Assembly: GCA_902626435.1 (NCBI GenBank)
Contig: CACOFO010000009.1
Span: 1 to 38,086, forward strand
Length of the DNA: 38,086 nucleotides
Reading direction: 5' to 3'
DNA from: an uncultured Prochlorococcus sp.
GTDB lineage: Bacteria > Cyanobacteriota > Cyanobacteriia > PCC-6307 > Cyanobiaceae
The notes under the pieces are model-generated. The model was not told where the DNA came from. It worked only from the letters and a program-made list of their open reading frames with translations, and made no database searches. Both the position numbers and the translations under genes were made by a program. This document shows, one piece after another, positions 23,451-32,438 of the stretch (its first letter is position 1; every line of letters begins with the position of its first letter).

Positions 23451-25070
23451 TTATTCAGATAATTGTTTCCCATAACCATAAGGTTCTTCAACTAATGGAG
23501 CTTCTCCTTCCCAATTTTCAACTGGAGGCGGAGAAGATGTTAACCATTCAGGTGTAAGAGCATTCCAAGGGTTATCTCCAGCAACTTTGCCATTTCTCAC
23601 ACTAAGAAAAACATTAATCAAAAAAGGAATTGTACTTATAGCCATCAAGAGAGCCCCAAGACTACTAATTTGATTAACGAATTGGAATTGAGGATCATAT
23701 TCTGCAACTCTTCTAGGCATTCCATTTAAACCGAGCCAATGTTGAGGAGCAAAGCACAAGTTAAATCCAATAAAAGTAATGATGAAATGTAAAATTCCTA
23801 ATTTTTCATTAAGCAATTTCCCAGTTACTTTGGGGAACCAATGGTATATCGAAGAGAAAATAATAAAAACAGTTCCCCCATAAACTATGTAATGAAAATG
23901 GGCTACAACGAAATAGGTATCATGTACGTGAATATCGAAAGGGACCTGTGCTAAAGCAACTCCTGTAATGCCTCCAAAAACAAAATTTATAATAAATCCA
24001 CAAGAGAATAACATTGCACTATTGATGGAAATTTTACCCCCCCATAATGTTGCAACCCAGTTGAAAAATTTTATACCTGTTGGGACAGCTATAAATGCTG
24101 TCGCGATAGTAAAGAACAATCTCATCCAAGGGGGCGTTCCACTAGTAAACATGTGATGCGCCCAAACAACTAAACCTAAAACTACTATCCCCATTATTGA
24201 AAAAACCATTGTTGTATATCCAAAAAGTGGTTTTCTAGCATGTACAGGAAGTATTTCACTAACTAAACCAAACGCAGGAAGAACCATAATATAAACCGCT
24301 GGATGAGAATAAAACCAAAATAAATGCTGATAAACTACGACATTGCCACCTAAAACAGGATTAAAAAAACCTGTATTAGCAATGATATCGAAGCTAAGTA
24401 GAATCAAGGTCCCTGCCAAAACAGGAGTTGATAAAACAACTAATAGACTTGTCCCAAGCATTGCCCAACAATACATTGGCAATTGCATGAGTTTTAATCC
24501 TGGTCTTCTTAGTTTGATAATGGTGGCGATAAAGTTTATACCACCAAATATAGAGCTACCTCCTAGTAATAGAACACTCAGAATCCAAATTATTTGTCCC
24601 GATTGAGGAGTAGTTATGCTCAAAGGTGGATAAGCCGTCCATCCAGCCTGAGCAGCACCCTCAACAAAATAGCTTGCTACTAGCATCAAACCCGAAGGAG
24701 GAATTAACCAAAAAGCTACGGCATTTAATCTTGGGAATGCCATATCTCTTGCACCTACATAAAATGGAATTAAATAATTTCCAAAAGCACCATTAACTAC
24801 AGGCACTATCCAAAGGAATATCATTATTGTTCCATGTAAGGTTAAAACTTGGTTATAAACATCTCTTGGCATAAAGTCAGACATTGGACTAGCTAGTTCA
24901 ATTCTTATAGCGCTCGCTAAAGTTCCTCCAATCAAATAGAAAAGAAAACCGCAAACAAGATATTGTATTCCAATTACTTTATGATCAAGACTAAAACTAA
25001 AGTATCTAAGCCAGCCTTTAGGTTGAAGACTTTCATTATTAATTTTTTGTGGATCAATTGATATTGTCAT
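23451..25070 (-). CDS. ctaD: cytochrome c oxidase subunit I (A2-type heme-copper oxidase)
   Basis: 539-residue catalytic subunit with twelve spans, heme a, and the heme a3-CuB site. Visible ligands are LTLHGTIMIFLW for heme a, YSHPAVYIMVLPAFG with the CuB histidine and the His-Tyr crosslink tyrosine, WAHHMFTSG with the two other CuB histidines, and HDTYFVVAHFHYIVYGG with the a3 and second heme a ligands. The D-channel glutamate of mitochondrial-type oxidases (HPEVY) is replaced: the motif is YSHPAVY, the signature of the A2 subfamily, which uses Tyr-Ser instead. The 3' end of ctaC overlaps its start as ATGA (4 bp). Confidence 0.96.
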   Translation of the reverse strand: MTISIDPQKINNESLQPKGWLRYFSFSLDHKVIGIQYLVCGFLFYLIGGTLASAIRIELASPMSDFMPRDVYNQVLTLHGTIMIFLWIVPVVNGAFGNYLIPFYVGARDMAFPRLNAVAFWLIPPSGLMLVASYFVEGAAQAGWTAYPPLSITTPQSGQIIWILSVLLLGGSSIFGGINFIATIIKLRRPGLKLMQLPMYCWAMLGTSLLVVLSTPVLAGTLILLSFDIIANTGFFNPVLGGNVVVYQHLFWFYSHPAVYIMVLPAFGLVSEILPVHARKPLFGYTTMVFSIMGIVVLGLVVWAHHMFTSGTPPWMRLFFTIATAFIAVPTGIKFFNWVATLWGGKISINSAMLFSCGFIINFVFGGITGVALAQVPFDIHVHDTYFVVAHFHYIVYGGTVFIIFSSIYHWFPKVTGKLLNEKLGILHFIITFIGFNLCFAPQHWLGLNGMPRRVAEYDPQFQFVNQISSLGALLMAISTIPFLINVFLSVRNGKVAGDNPWNALTPEWLTSSPPPVENWEGEAPLVEEPYGYGKQLSE

Positions 25071-25870
25071 AAATTCACCTCTGTTTTTTTATTTTTGTCA
25101 AACCAATCGTTATAGTCAGATTCTTCTTCAACAATTATGGAGGCTCTCATTCCTCCATGATATGGGCCACATAATTCTGCGCAAATTATTGGATATTTTC
25201 CTACTTTTGTAGGAGTGAAATTCAGAACAGTTGGTTGTCCAGGAATAATATCCTGTTTAATCCTGAACTCAGGTACCCAAAAAGCATGAATGACATCTTT
25301 AGATTCCATTTTCATTGATACTTTTTGATCAACAGGAACGTGTAGTTCTCCTGATATAAAATTGCCTTTGGGATAATTGAATAGAAATGCAAATTGCATA
25401 GCCGAAACTTCAATTGATAAATTATTTTTCGATATTTTATTATCAGAAGTTTGACTAATCCCAGCCCATATTTTTTCAGGATTTGAACTCATCATTTCAT
25501 GGTTATGATTTAGTTCCTTCATCCCTCCCATTCGGTCGTATATGTTGTAACTATATAAACCTATTAATAAAACAATTATTGAAGGGATAATGGTCCATAC
25601 AATTTCTAAGCTTAAGTTTCCCTCTAAAGCAATACCATCACCAATCTGATCATTTCTTTTCCTAAACTTAAATAAACTATAAATTACAGCTATTGTCATT
25701 CCTATAAAAATAATTAAGCCTATGATGAAAAGAATTTTAAAAAGTTCATCGTAAATTGGCGCATTAATACTTGCTTCAGCTGGAAGCAAATTTACATTGA
25801 ATCCGATCCAAAAAGATATAGCAAAAACGAGAGAAATAATTAGTATTAAATAAATGTTTTTATTTAACAA
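25067..25870 (-). CDS. ctaC: cytochrome c oxidase subunit II
   Basis: 267 residues. An N-terminal signal/anchor (5-24) and two more hydrophobic spans (about 43-66 and 88-108) precede a periplasmic or lumenal cupredoxin domain. The CuA centre is complete: H195 in VIHAFWVPEF, and C230, E232, C234, H238, M241 in CAELCGPYHGGM (230-241). There is no C-terminal cytochrome c domain, so this is an aa3-type rather than caa3-type subunit and needs a soluble donor. The start is TTG (25868-25870). It heads ctaCDE and is divergent from ctaA across 265 bp. Confidence 0.94.
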   Translation of the reverse strand: MLNKNIYLILIISLVFAISFWIGFNVNLLPAEASINAPIYDELFKILFIIGLIIFIGMTIAVIYSLFKFRKRNDQIGDGIALEGNLSLEIVWTIIPSIIVLLIGLYSYNIYDRMGGMKELNHNHEMMSSNPEKIWAGISQTSDNKISKNNLSIEVSAMQFAFLFNYPKGNFISGELHVPVDQKVSMKMESKDVIHAFWVPEFRIKQDIIPGQPTVLNFTPTKVGKYPIICAELCGPYHGGMRASIIVEEESDYNDWFDKNKKTEVNL

Positions 25871-26135
25871 TTGAAGACTAAAAAATTTGAATTTATATTT
25901 TTAAGATATTCAATTTTTTAAATTCTGCATCCTTTGTTAAAAGAAAATTATTTAAATATCATAACTTCTTAAGATTTAAGAAATAAAAGACGTATTATTA
26001 ATAACTTTTTAGAGTTAATTGTCAGGGAAAAAAGATTAAATCAATAATTTATTTTTTAAATTAAACATATTAATTTTTAATTAATGTTTGGGTTTTGAAT
26101 CTTAATTATTATGCAAAATAATAGGTTTTATCCAT
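25871..26135. promoter_or_regulatory. divergent ctaC/ctaA intergenic region
   Basis: This 265-bp gap is the longest between divergent genes in the window and must hold promoters for ctaCDE and ctaAB. All frames are broken by stops. It contains a perfect 7-bp inverted repeat, TTCTTAA-GAT-TTAAGAA (25966-25982), and an imperfect AT-rich palindrome around 26065-26090 (AACATATTAATTTTTAATTAATGTT). No clear -35 boxes are seen. The inverted repeat is a candidate operator, but AT-rich palindromes are frequent by chance here. Confidence 0.5.
25966..25982. repeat. inverted repeat TTCTTAA-N3-TTAAGAA
   Basis: Perfect 7-bp arms around GAT, in the middle of the ctaC/ctaA divergent region, 95 bp from the ctaC start and 153 bp from the ctaA start. 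Size fits a dimeric regulator site. Evidence is symmetry and location only. Confidence 0.35.
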
Positions 26136-27062
26136 TTGATTAATAACCAATTATATAAATCAAGATATCAGCCAATTTTTAAAAGATTAGGAAGTCATTG
26201 TGTATTTGCACTCATCGCCCTAATCGTAATTGGAGGTTCTACGAGAGTCATGGAAGCTGGCCTTGCTTGCCCAGACTGGCCATTATGTTATGGATCTTTT
26301 TTGCCTTTTAGTCATATGAACCTAAGAGTTTTTCTAGAGTGGTTTCATCGCCTAGATGCTTTTCTGGTTGGAATATTAATTCTTTTAAAATTTACCCTTT
26401 CAATTATCTGGAAAAAAGAAATTCCAAATTGGTTACCTAAAACTTATTCATTACTACTTTTTCTTGTGATTGTCCAAGGATCTTTTGGAGCTTTAACAGT
26501 AATCAACCTGCTTGATTCGTATACTGTTACGGGCCATCTTTTAATAGCATTTCTCCTTCTCATTACAACAATTTCAATAAATCAAAATTTAGAAAATAAC
26601 GAAATAGAAGAGCCATTAACTTGGTGGAGATTATTATTATTTATTCCTCTTTTACTTACTCTGATTCAATCTTTTATTGGGGTAAGGCTTTCATCAACCT
26701 GGTCAGCACATGTTTGCTTATCTTTTAACAAACAATGCCTAATTCTAAATACTCATAAATTATTTGCTTTTCCAATTACTTTTTCAATTCTATTGATTAT
26801 TGCTATTGCAATTTATAAGAGAAATTTACTTACTGAAAATTGGAAATATCTCTCAGCACTTATTTTTCTCTTGTTTTCCCAAATTTTGTTGGGTGTTTTA
26901 AGTCTTAAAACAAATTTGAAAGAACCTATTTTTATTATCGGGCATCAACTTAACGCATCTTTATTTATTGCGATATTAACAACATTAATTTTTAGAAATC
27001 CTTTTACCCAAAAAGGTCTAAAACACTCCCTAAATTCTCAAATGGTTGGCATCAATTCATGA
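26136..27062 (+). CDS. ctaA: heme A synthase (COX15/CtaA)
   Basis: 308-residue membrane enzyme that oxidises the C8 methyl of heme O to a formyl group, giving heme A for the oxidase encoded next door. About eight spans are visible. The four conserved histidines appear in WFHRLDA (H71), TGHLLIA (H134), THKLFAF and GHQLNASL. The first extracytoplasmic loop has the cysteine pair [10 protein letters not shown] (C45, C51), which bacterial CtaA uses in redox control. The start is TTG at 26136. Its stop overlaps the ctaB ATG as ATGA (27059-27062). Confidence 0.92.
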   Translation: MINNQLYKSRYQPIFKRLGSHCVFALIALIVIGGSTRVMEAGLACPDWPLCYGSFLPFSHMNLRVFLEWFHRLDAFLVGILILLKFTLSIIWKKEIPNWLPKTYSLLLFLVIVQGSFGALTVINLLDSYTVTGHLLIAFLLLITTISINQNLENNEIEEPLTWWRLLLFIPLLLTLIQSFIGVRLSSTWSAHVCLSFNKQCLILNTHKLFAFPITFSILLIIAIAIYKRNLLTENWKYLSALIFLLFSQILLGVLSLKTNLKEPIFIIGHQLNASLFIAILTTLIFRNPFTQKGLKHSLNSQMVGINS

Positions 27063-28060
27063 ACAGTAGTAACTTGGAAAATTTGAGCTATAAATCTTCA
27101 ATTAGGGATGAAGTTGTACCTTCAAGAAAAAGATTAACTTTGCCACCTTGGCTTGAAGTGGCAAAACCTAGATTAATACCACTTTTACTGGCAACAACAT
27201 TGGGAGGAATGGCTTTAACAGAGGAATGGCCTTTGTCTTCACCGAAACTTATTTGTACTTTAGGAGGTGGAGCTTTGGCAGCATCAGCAGCAGGAGCTCT
27301 TAATTGCTTGTGGGAAATGGAATTAGATAAAAGGATGACAAGAACTAGCAAAAGAGCTTTGCCAGCAGGTAAGTTATCCTCTGAGACTGTATTTTTAGCT
27401 GCCGTATCATGTACTTTGGCAGCTTCTATGCTTTTAGTAAGTGGTGTAAATTATCTGGCTGCGGGATTAACTCTTCTTGGTCTATTTAGCTATGTAATTT
27501 TATATACAGTTATTTTGAAACCTCGTACAACAAAAAATATTGTTTTCGGAGGAGTTGCTGGCGCTATACCACCTCTAGTTGGAGCATCTGCGGCTACAGG
27601 GCATGTAGGTCTTAGTGGTTGGTGGTTGTTTGGTTTAGTAATGTTATGGACTCCAGCTCATTTCTGGGCACTTGCAATTTTGTTGAAGGATGATTACGCA
27701 TCTGTTGGTATTCCTATGCTCCCTTCTGTTAAAGGATCTGTTTTTACTGCTAAAGCGATTTCTCGTTATGGATGGGCAACAGTTTTAATGAGTATAATGG
27801 GAATCTTTGCTTTACCTGAAGGAGGTCTTCTATACGGAATTATGTTAATGCCATTTAATGGAAGACTTTTACAATTAATAAATAAATTAAAGAAATCACC
27901 TGATGATCTTTCAATAGCAAAGTCCCTTTTTAGGTGGTCAATTCTTTATATGTTCGGAATTTGTCTCTTGTTATTGATTTCCAGAACTAAGCTTTCAGTA
28001 GAATTTGAGGACCAATCTATGCAAATATTTTTCTCTATATTATCTTACTTTAATAATTAA
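27059..28060 (+). CDS. ctaB: protoheme IX farnesyltransferase (heme O synthase)
   Basis: 333-residue UbiA-superfamily enzyme that adds a farnesyl group to heme B, making heme O for CtaA. The polyprenyl-diphosphate motif is the [23 protein letters not shown] segment (about 80-102). Other family blocks are [20 protein letters not shown] and [23 protein letters not shown]. The N-terminus ([20 protein letters not shown]) is canonical. The ATG at 27059 overlaps the ctaA stop, so heme O and heme A synthesis are translationally coupled. Confidence 0.95.
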   Translation: MNSSNLENLSYKSSIRDEVVPSRKRLTLPPWLEVAKPRLIPLLLATTLGGMALTEEWPLSSPKLICTLGGGALAASAAGALNCLWEMELDKRMTRTSKRALPAGKLSSETVFLAAVSCTLAASMLLVSGVNYLAAGLTLLGLFSYVILYTVILKPRTTKNIVFGGVAGAIPPLVGASAATGHVGLSGWWLFGLVMLWTPAHFWALAILLKDDYASVGIPMLPSVKGSVFTAKAISRYGWATVLMSIMGIFALPEGGLLYGIMLMPFNGRLLQLINKLKKSPDDLSIAKSLFRWSILYMFGICLLLLISRTKLSVEFEDQSMQIFFSILSYFNN

Positions 28061-28098
28061 ATTAGATGTAAAATGTTTTTTAAGTAAAAGTAAGTTTG

Positions 28099-29115
28099 AT
28101 GAATTATATAAAAGTTATAGAACTCTCAAAATCATATTCAGATATTAAGGCATTAAAAAATTTATCTTTGGAAGTTGAAGAAGGAACATTATTTGGAATT
28201 CTAGGTCCAAATGGCGCAGGCAAATCAACATTAATAAAAATACTAGCTACTTTAATTGAACCTGATAGTGGAGAGGTTTTTATAAATAATATTGATTTAA
28301 TAAAAAATTCTAGAAAAATTAGAGAATTAATTGGTTATGTTGCCCAGGATATTGCACTCGATAAAATATTAACTGGACGAGAGCTTTTGGATTTTCAATC
28401 AGATTTATATCACATCGATAAAAATGAAAAAATTAAAAGGATACACAAATTAGTTGATCAATTAGAAATGAATGATTGGGTTGATCGTAAATGCGGAACT
28501 TATTCAGGTGGAATGAAAAGAAGAATAGATCTTGCAGCTGGACTTTTACATTTACCTCAAGTATTGATACTGGATGAACCTACTGTTGGTTTAGATATTG
28601 AAAGTAGGAATATTATATGGCAACTTTTGAAAGATTTGAGAAACGATGGTATGACTATTATTTTAAGTAGTCATTATCTCGATGAAATAGATAAATTGGC
28701 AGACAAATTAGTGATAATTGATGATGGAAAAGTTATAGCAAAAGGCACTCCTTCAGAACTTAAAAATAAATTAGGAGGAGATAGAATAACTTTGAAAGTT
28801 AAAGAATTTAGTAATCAGGAAGAAGCAGACAAGATATGTCAAATTTTATCTTCAATAGATGGAATTAGTCAGATAATTATCAATGAAGCTCAAGGCTTTT
28901 CAATAAATTTTGTGGCAGATAAGGAAAAGGATTTACTTACGAAGCTCAAAGTGGAATTAGCCTTTTCAAAATTTGAAATTTTTTCTCTCACTCAAAGTCA
29001 GCCAAGCTTGGATGATGTATATCTTCAGGCAACCGGGAAAACATTATTAGATGCCGAAATTTCAATGGCAGGTAAAAGAGATCTCAAAAAAGAATCAAAG
29101 CAATCAATGCGATAA
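28099..29115 (+). CDS. ABC-2 type exporter ATPase (DrrA-like)
   Basis: 338 residues from the ATG at 28099; a TTG directly before it (28096) would add one residue. Walker A is GPNGAGKST (about 36-44), the signature YSGGMKRRIDLAAGL, Walker B VLILDEPTVGLD, and the switch histidine is in SSHYLDE. The 100-residue C-terminal extension after the nucleotide domain is typical of the DrrA/CcmA exporter group. It pairs with the ABC-2 permease 45 bp downstream. It lies 38 bp after ctaB; in cyanobacteria this exporter pair often follows the heme A genes, but the cargo is unknown. Confidence 0.9.
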   Translation: MNYIKVIELSKSYSDIKALKNLSLEVEEGTLFGILGPNGAGKSTLIKILATLIEPDSGEVFINNIDLIKNSRKIRELIGYVAQDIALDKILTGRELLDFQSDLYHIDKNEKIKRIHKLVDQLEMNDWVDRKCGTYSGGMKRRIDLAAGLLHLPQVLILDEPTVGLDIESRNIIWQLLKDLRNDGMTIILSSHYLDEIDKLADKLVIIDDGKVIAKGTPSELKNKLGGDRITLKVKEFSNQEEADKICQILSSIDGISQIIINEAQGFSINFVADKEKDLLTKLKVELAFSKFEIFSLTQSQPSLDDVYLQATGKTLLDAEISMAGKRDLKKESKQSMR

Positions 29116-29134
29116 AAACTTTTGTGAAATTAAC

Positions 29135-29140
29135 TATAAT
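29135..29140 (+). promoter_or_regulatory. candidate internal -10 box before the ABC-2 permease
   Basis: TATAAT in the 45-bp gap between the ATPase and permease genes, 20 bases before the permease ATG. It might start a second transcript with a very short leader. Evidence is consensus and spacing only. Confidence 0.25.
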
Positions 29141-29160
29141 GTATTTGGTCACTGCTAATT

Positions 29161-29985
29161 ATGGAACTAAAACAATATAATTTATTTTTTTTATATCAAG
29201 AAACATTTGCCTTAACTAAGAGATTATTTATCCAACTAAAAAGAAGACCCTCAACTCTTTTGGCTGGAATATTACAACCCATAATTTGGCTTTTTTTATT
29301 TGGAGCACTATTCTCTAAGGCTCCTGAAGGTTTTTTACCAGGAGTTGATTCTTATGGGAATTTTTTAGGAGCTGGACTTATTGTTTTTACAGCTTTTAGC
29401 GGAGCCCTAAACTCTGGACTGCCTTTAATGTTTGATAGGGAGTTCGGATTTCTTAATAGGTTACTTGTGGCTCCTTTAACCAGTAGATTGTCTATAGTTT
29501 TATCTTCTTTCTTTTACATTACAATCCTAAGTTTTGTTCAGAGTATCGTAATAATGTTCGTTTCATACATTTTGGGTTATGGATGGCCAAACTTATATGG
29601 TATTGGAATTGTGTTTACAACATTAATTCTATTAGTTCTTTTCGTGACATCAATAAGTTTGTGTTTGGCATTCGTTTTGCCTGGCCATATTGAATTAATC
29701 GCTCTTATATTTGTAATAAACTTACCTCTTCTTTTCGCAAGTACTGCTTTAGCTCCAATCTCTTTTATGCCAAATTGGCTAGGGTGGCTAGCTTCATTAA
29801 ATCCATTGACTTTTGCTATTGAACCTATTAGGACTGCTTATACACAAAATATGGATTTAGAATTAGTAGCTTTACATGCCCCATATGGTGATTTAACTTG
29901 TAAGAGTTGTATCTCAATTTTGTTTTTTTTAACAGTTATCTCCTTAATTACTATAAGACCTCTGTTAAATAAAAAGTTAAATTAA
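29161..29985 (+). CDS. ABC-2 type transporter permease
   Basis: 274 residues with six hydrophobic spans. The layout is that of DrrB-like exporters: cytoplasmic N-terminus (ALTKRLFIQLKRRPSTLLAG), first span IIWLFLFGALF, and FDREFGFLNRLLVAPLTSR, the conserved cytoplasmic coupling region. Near the end is the family signature FASTALAPISFMPNWLGWLASLNPLTFAIEPIR. With the ATPase at 28099 it forms a complete exporter. ATG at 29161. It is followed 6 bp later by an uncharacterised gene on the same strand. Confidence 0.9.
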   Translation: MELKQYNLFFLYQETFALTKRLFIQLKRRPSTLLAGILQPIIWLFLFGALFSKAPEGFLPGVDSYGNFLGAGLIVFTAFSGALNSGLPLMFDREFGFLNRLLVAPLTSRLSIVLSSFFYITILSFVQSIVIMFVSYILGYGWPNLYGIGIVFTTLILLVLFVTSISLCLAFVLPGHIELIALIFVINLPLLFASTALAPISFMPNWLGWLASLNPLTFAIEPIRTAYTQNMDLELVALHAPYGDLTCKSCISILFFLTVISLITIRPLLNKKLN

Positions 29986-29991
29986 AAATTC

Positions 29992-30378
29992 ATGCTTTTA
30001 AAAAAACACCTAATAGAAGTTTTTAAAAAGGCCTCTTTAGAAAATAATTTTTTGCTTAAAGAAAATATTGTTCTTAAGTGGGTCCATAGATTTGGGATTG
30101 ATTCTTTAAATGATTTATTAATCCATAGTTCATTTTTAAAGGAAAATAAAGAAGAAAATCAAGAACAAATTTCATTAATTGATGAAGTTACTGAGAAAGA
30201 AAAGCAAGAAAAGATAAGTTGGGAATTAACTGATTTACAAACTTCTAGGCCCAATGAAATAATTAGCAAAAATAAAGATACTAATAAAATTAAACAATAT
30301 ACAAATATCCAAAAATCACCTCTTCCTTATATTAAAAATTTACGAAAGTGGATTAATAACGATAAAAAAGCTAGTTAG
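29992..30378 (+). CDS. conserved hypothetical protein, 128 aa
   Basis: ATG at 29992, 6 bp after the ABC-2 permease. The first 50 residues (FKKASLENNFLLKENIVLKW, then VHRFGIDSLNDLLIHSSFL) look like a folded helical domain. The middle (50-100) is charged and low in hydrophobics, probably a linker, and the C-terminus is a basic segment (SPLPYIKNLRKWI). There is no membrane segment or signal. I recognise no family. It is the last gene of the ctaAB-exporter run and meets groL with a 3-bp gap. A link to the transporter is suggested only by spacing. Confidence 0.65.
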   Translation: MLLKKHLIEVFKKASLENNFLLKENIVLKWVHRFGIDSLNDLLIHSSFLKENKEENQEQISLIDEVTEKEKQEKISWELTDLQTSRPNEIISKNKDTNKIKQYTNIQKSPLPYIKNLRKWINNDKKAS

Positions 30379-30381
30379 CTT

Positions 30382-32127
30382 TTACATCATTCCTGGCATA
30401 CCCATGCCACCCATTCCTGGCATACCCATGCCACCCATTCCTGGCATACCCATGCCACCCATTCCTGGCATACCCATGCCACCCATTCCTGGCATGCCCA
30501 TGCCGCCCATTCCTCCCATAGGATCTTCTCCAGGACCTCCCGGGACTGAAGTCTCAGGCTCTGGAATATCTGCGATTGCAACTTCTGTTGTAAGGAGCAT
30601 AGCTGCAATAGATACTGAATCTTGAAGAGCCAATTTTATTACTTTGGTTGGGTCTAATATCCCAGACTTTTTTAAATCCTCATATTTTCCTGTATTAGCA
30701 TTAAAGCCTTTATTAAGCCTTTGAATTTCCGCGACAACTACATCGCCATTAAAACCCGCATTTTTTGCTATTTGTTTAGTAGGTTCTAAGAGAGCTTCTT
30801 TTACTATATTTAAACCTGTTCTTAAATCATCGGATGACTTTTGACTTAATTTTGAAAGATCATTTGAAATCTCAATTAAGGTTTGTCCACCTCCCGAAAC
30901 AACACCTTCTTCAATGGCTGCCTTTGTAGCATTAAGTGAGTCTTCTGTTCTTAATTTTTTGTACTTCATCTCTGTTTCAGTGGCAGCTCCTACTTTGATA
31001 AGAGCTACACCTCCGGCAAGTTTGGCTATCCTTTCATTAATTTTATCCTGATCATATTCTGATTCTGTTGTTTTGACTTCCTTTTTTAATTTCTCTACTC
31101 GCGATTTAACTAAATCTTTAGTGTCTTCAAAGGCAAGTATTGTAGTTTTATCTTTTGTAATAGTTATTTTTTTTGCTCTACCTAAATCATTTATCGATAC
31201 TTTATCTAGTGTCATTGATTTATCTTCACTAATTAAATTAGCTCCAGTAAGAATTGCAATATCCTCAAGGGCAGCTTTTCTTCTCTCACCAAATAATGGG
31301 GCTCTTACTGAAGCTACATTTAAAACCCCGCTATTTTTATTCAATACAAGTGTTGTTAATGCTTCTCCCTCTATATCTTCAGCAAGAATCAGAAAAGGTG
31401 AGCCTGATTTTTGAATATCTTCTAATATTGGAACTAAATTAGCTAAAGTTGAAATTTTCTGGTCTGTTATTAATATTTTGGGGTTTTCGAGTTCACAAAC
31501 TTGTCTTTCTGGGTCCGTTACAAAATATGGGGAACTATATCCTCTATCAAAAGACATTCCTTCAGTTATATCTAATTCTGTATCTAATGATTGAGATTCT
31601 TCAACAGTTATCACACCATCAGAAGTAACAATATCCATGGCCTTTGAAATTATAGATCCTATTTCTTCATCACCTCCTGCACTAACTGTTGCAACTTTTT
31701 GGATATCAGAACCACTTAACGAAATACTTTTAGAACTTAATTTTTCTAAAACAAAAGCCAAGCCTGCCTCCATACCTTTTTTTAACTCCATAGGACTTGC
31801 ACCAGAAGCAATATTTTTTAATCCTTCCTGAACCATCTTCTGAGTCAAAATTGTTGCTGTCGTTGTTCCATCACCAGCACTCTCTTTTGTCTTAGATGCA
31901 ACTTGTTCTATTAACTTCGCGCCTAAATTAGAAATAGGGTTTTCAATCTCAATCTCTTTAGCAACTGTAGACCCATCTCTTACTACATCTGGCGAGCCAA
32001 ATTTTCTTTCTATTACAACGTTTTTTGCTTTAGGCCCAATAGTAACCTTTACTGCATTAGCAACGAAGTTTACACCTTTTTCTAGCGCTTCTCTCGATTC
32101 ATTAGAAAAACTTAACTGTTTGGCCAT
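30382..32127 (-). CDS. groL: chaperonin GroEL (GroEL2-like, extended GGM tail)
   Basis: 581-residue chaperonin subunit that folds proteins in a double-ring ATPase. ATP-site motifs are intact: [19 protein letters not shown] (28-46), RDGSTVAKE (50-58) and AGDGTTTA (84-91). No groES gene is adjacent and no CIRCE element is visible upstream, which matches the second, monocistronic groEL of cyanobacteria rather than the groESL copy. The C-terminal tail is unusually long, about 45 residues of repeated GGMGMPGM, coded by a 24-bp minisatellite. That tail projects into the ring cavity in GroEL; its effect here is unknown. Confidence 0.95.
   Translation of the reverse strand: MAKQLSFSNESREALEKGVNFVANAVKVTIGPKAKNVVIERKFGSPDVVRDGSTVAKEIEIENPISNLGAKLIEQVASKTKESAGDGTTTATILTQKMVQEGLKNIASGASPMELKKGMEAGLAFVLEKLSSKSISLSGSDIQKVATVSAGGDEEIGSIISKAMDIVTSDGVITVEESQSLDTELDITEGMSFDRGYSSPYFVTDPERQVCELENPKILITDQKISTLANLVPILEDIQKSGSPFLILAEDIEGEALTTLVLNKNSGVLNVASVRAPLFGERRKAALEDIAILTGANLISEDKSMTLDKVSINDLGRAKKITITKDKTTILAFEDTKDLVKSRVEKLKKEVKTTESEYDQDKINERIAKLAGGVALIKVGAATETEMKYKKLRTEDSLNATKAAIEEGVVSGGGQTLIEISNDLSKLSQKSSDDLRTGLNIVKEALLEPTKQIAKNAGFNGDVVVAEIQRLNKGFNANTGKYEDLKKSGILDPTKVIKLALQDSVSIAAMLLTTEVAIADIPEPETSVPGGPGEDPMGGMGGMGMPGMGGMGMPGMGGMGMPGMGGMGMPGMGGMGMPGMM
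30388..30507 (-). repeat. 24-bp tandem repeat coding the GroEL C-terminal tail
   Basis: Four identical 24-bp units (30388-30411, 30412-30435, 30436-30459, 30460-30483) are followed by a fifth with two substitutions (30484-30507). On the coding strand each unit gives eight residues, GGMGMPGM. The unit length is a multiple of three, so copy-number change would keep the frame. DNA identity across four units indicates recent expansion or gene conversion. Confidence 0.95.
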
Positions 32128-32148
32128 GTTTACTGATTCTTTTATCTT

Positions 32149-32168
32149 ATTCTAATCTCCCATAGAAT
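32149..32168. repeat. inverted repeat upstream of groL
   Basis: ATTCTA (32149-32154) and TAGAAT (32163-32168) are perfect inverted arms with an 8-base spacer, 22 bp before the groL ATG. It sits where a leader hairpin or operator would act. It is not CIRCE, whose TTAGCACTC arms are absent. The arms are short, so chance is a fair alternative. Confidence 0.3.
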
Positions 32169-32258
32169 CTTTTTTAAGGGATATTTAATTTAGTGGGGAA
32201 AGCCGAATTTCTTTTAATGAGACCTACAAACCAATTCAAATAAGAGTATCTTTAAGGT

Positions 32259-32438
32259 ATGGATGAAACAAATAATCTTATTTTTACTCTTACTGCAATC
32301 CTTGCGATTGCTATGACACTAATATACTTTCCTCTAAGATTTTTCTTAACACTAACTGCAAGAAGTCGAAGACTAAAACTATTACAAAAAATCAGAAGGT
32401 TAAGAGATGAATTGGGTCAACCTTATGAAAGTACATAA
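32259..32438 (+). CDS. small membrane protein, 59 aa
   Basis: ATG at 32259, TAA at 32436-32438. The 59 residues have an acidic start (MDETNN), one hydrophobic segment (LIFTLTAILAIAMTLIYFPLRFFL, about 7-30) and a basic C-terminal helix (ARSRRLKLLQKIRRLRDELG), ending QPYEST. The charge pattern predicts N-out, C-in. The clean domain split and its fit exactly between groL and fabG (0 bp to the fabG stop on the other strand) support a real gene. Similar short proteins occur in cyanobacteria as conserved hypotheticals, as far as I recall. Function unknown. Confidence 0.65.
   Translation: MDETNNLIFTLTAILAIAMTLIYFPLRFFLTLTARSRRLKLLQKIRRLRDELGQPYEST

Noticed and set aside
30388-30507. Regularly repeated units that might suggest a CRISPR array
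   Set aside because: Units are directly adjacent without spacers and lie in frame inside groL.
30404-30625. Plus-strand frame rich in MPPIPGI repeats
   Set aside because: It is the complement of the GroEL tail minisatellite; the repeat keeps the opposite strand open. GroEL is unquestionably coded on the minus strand.
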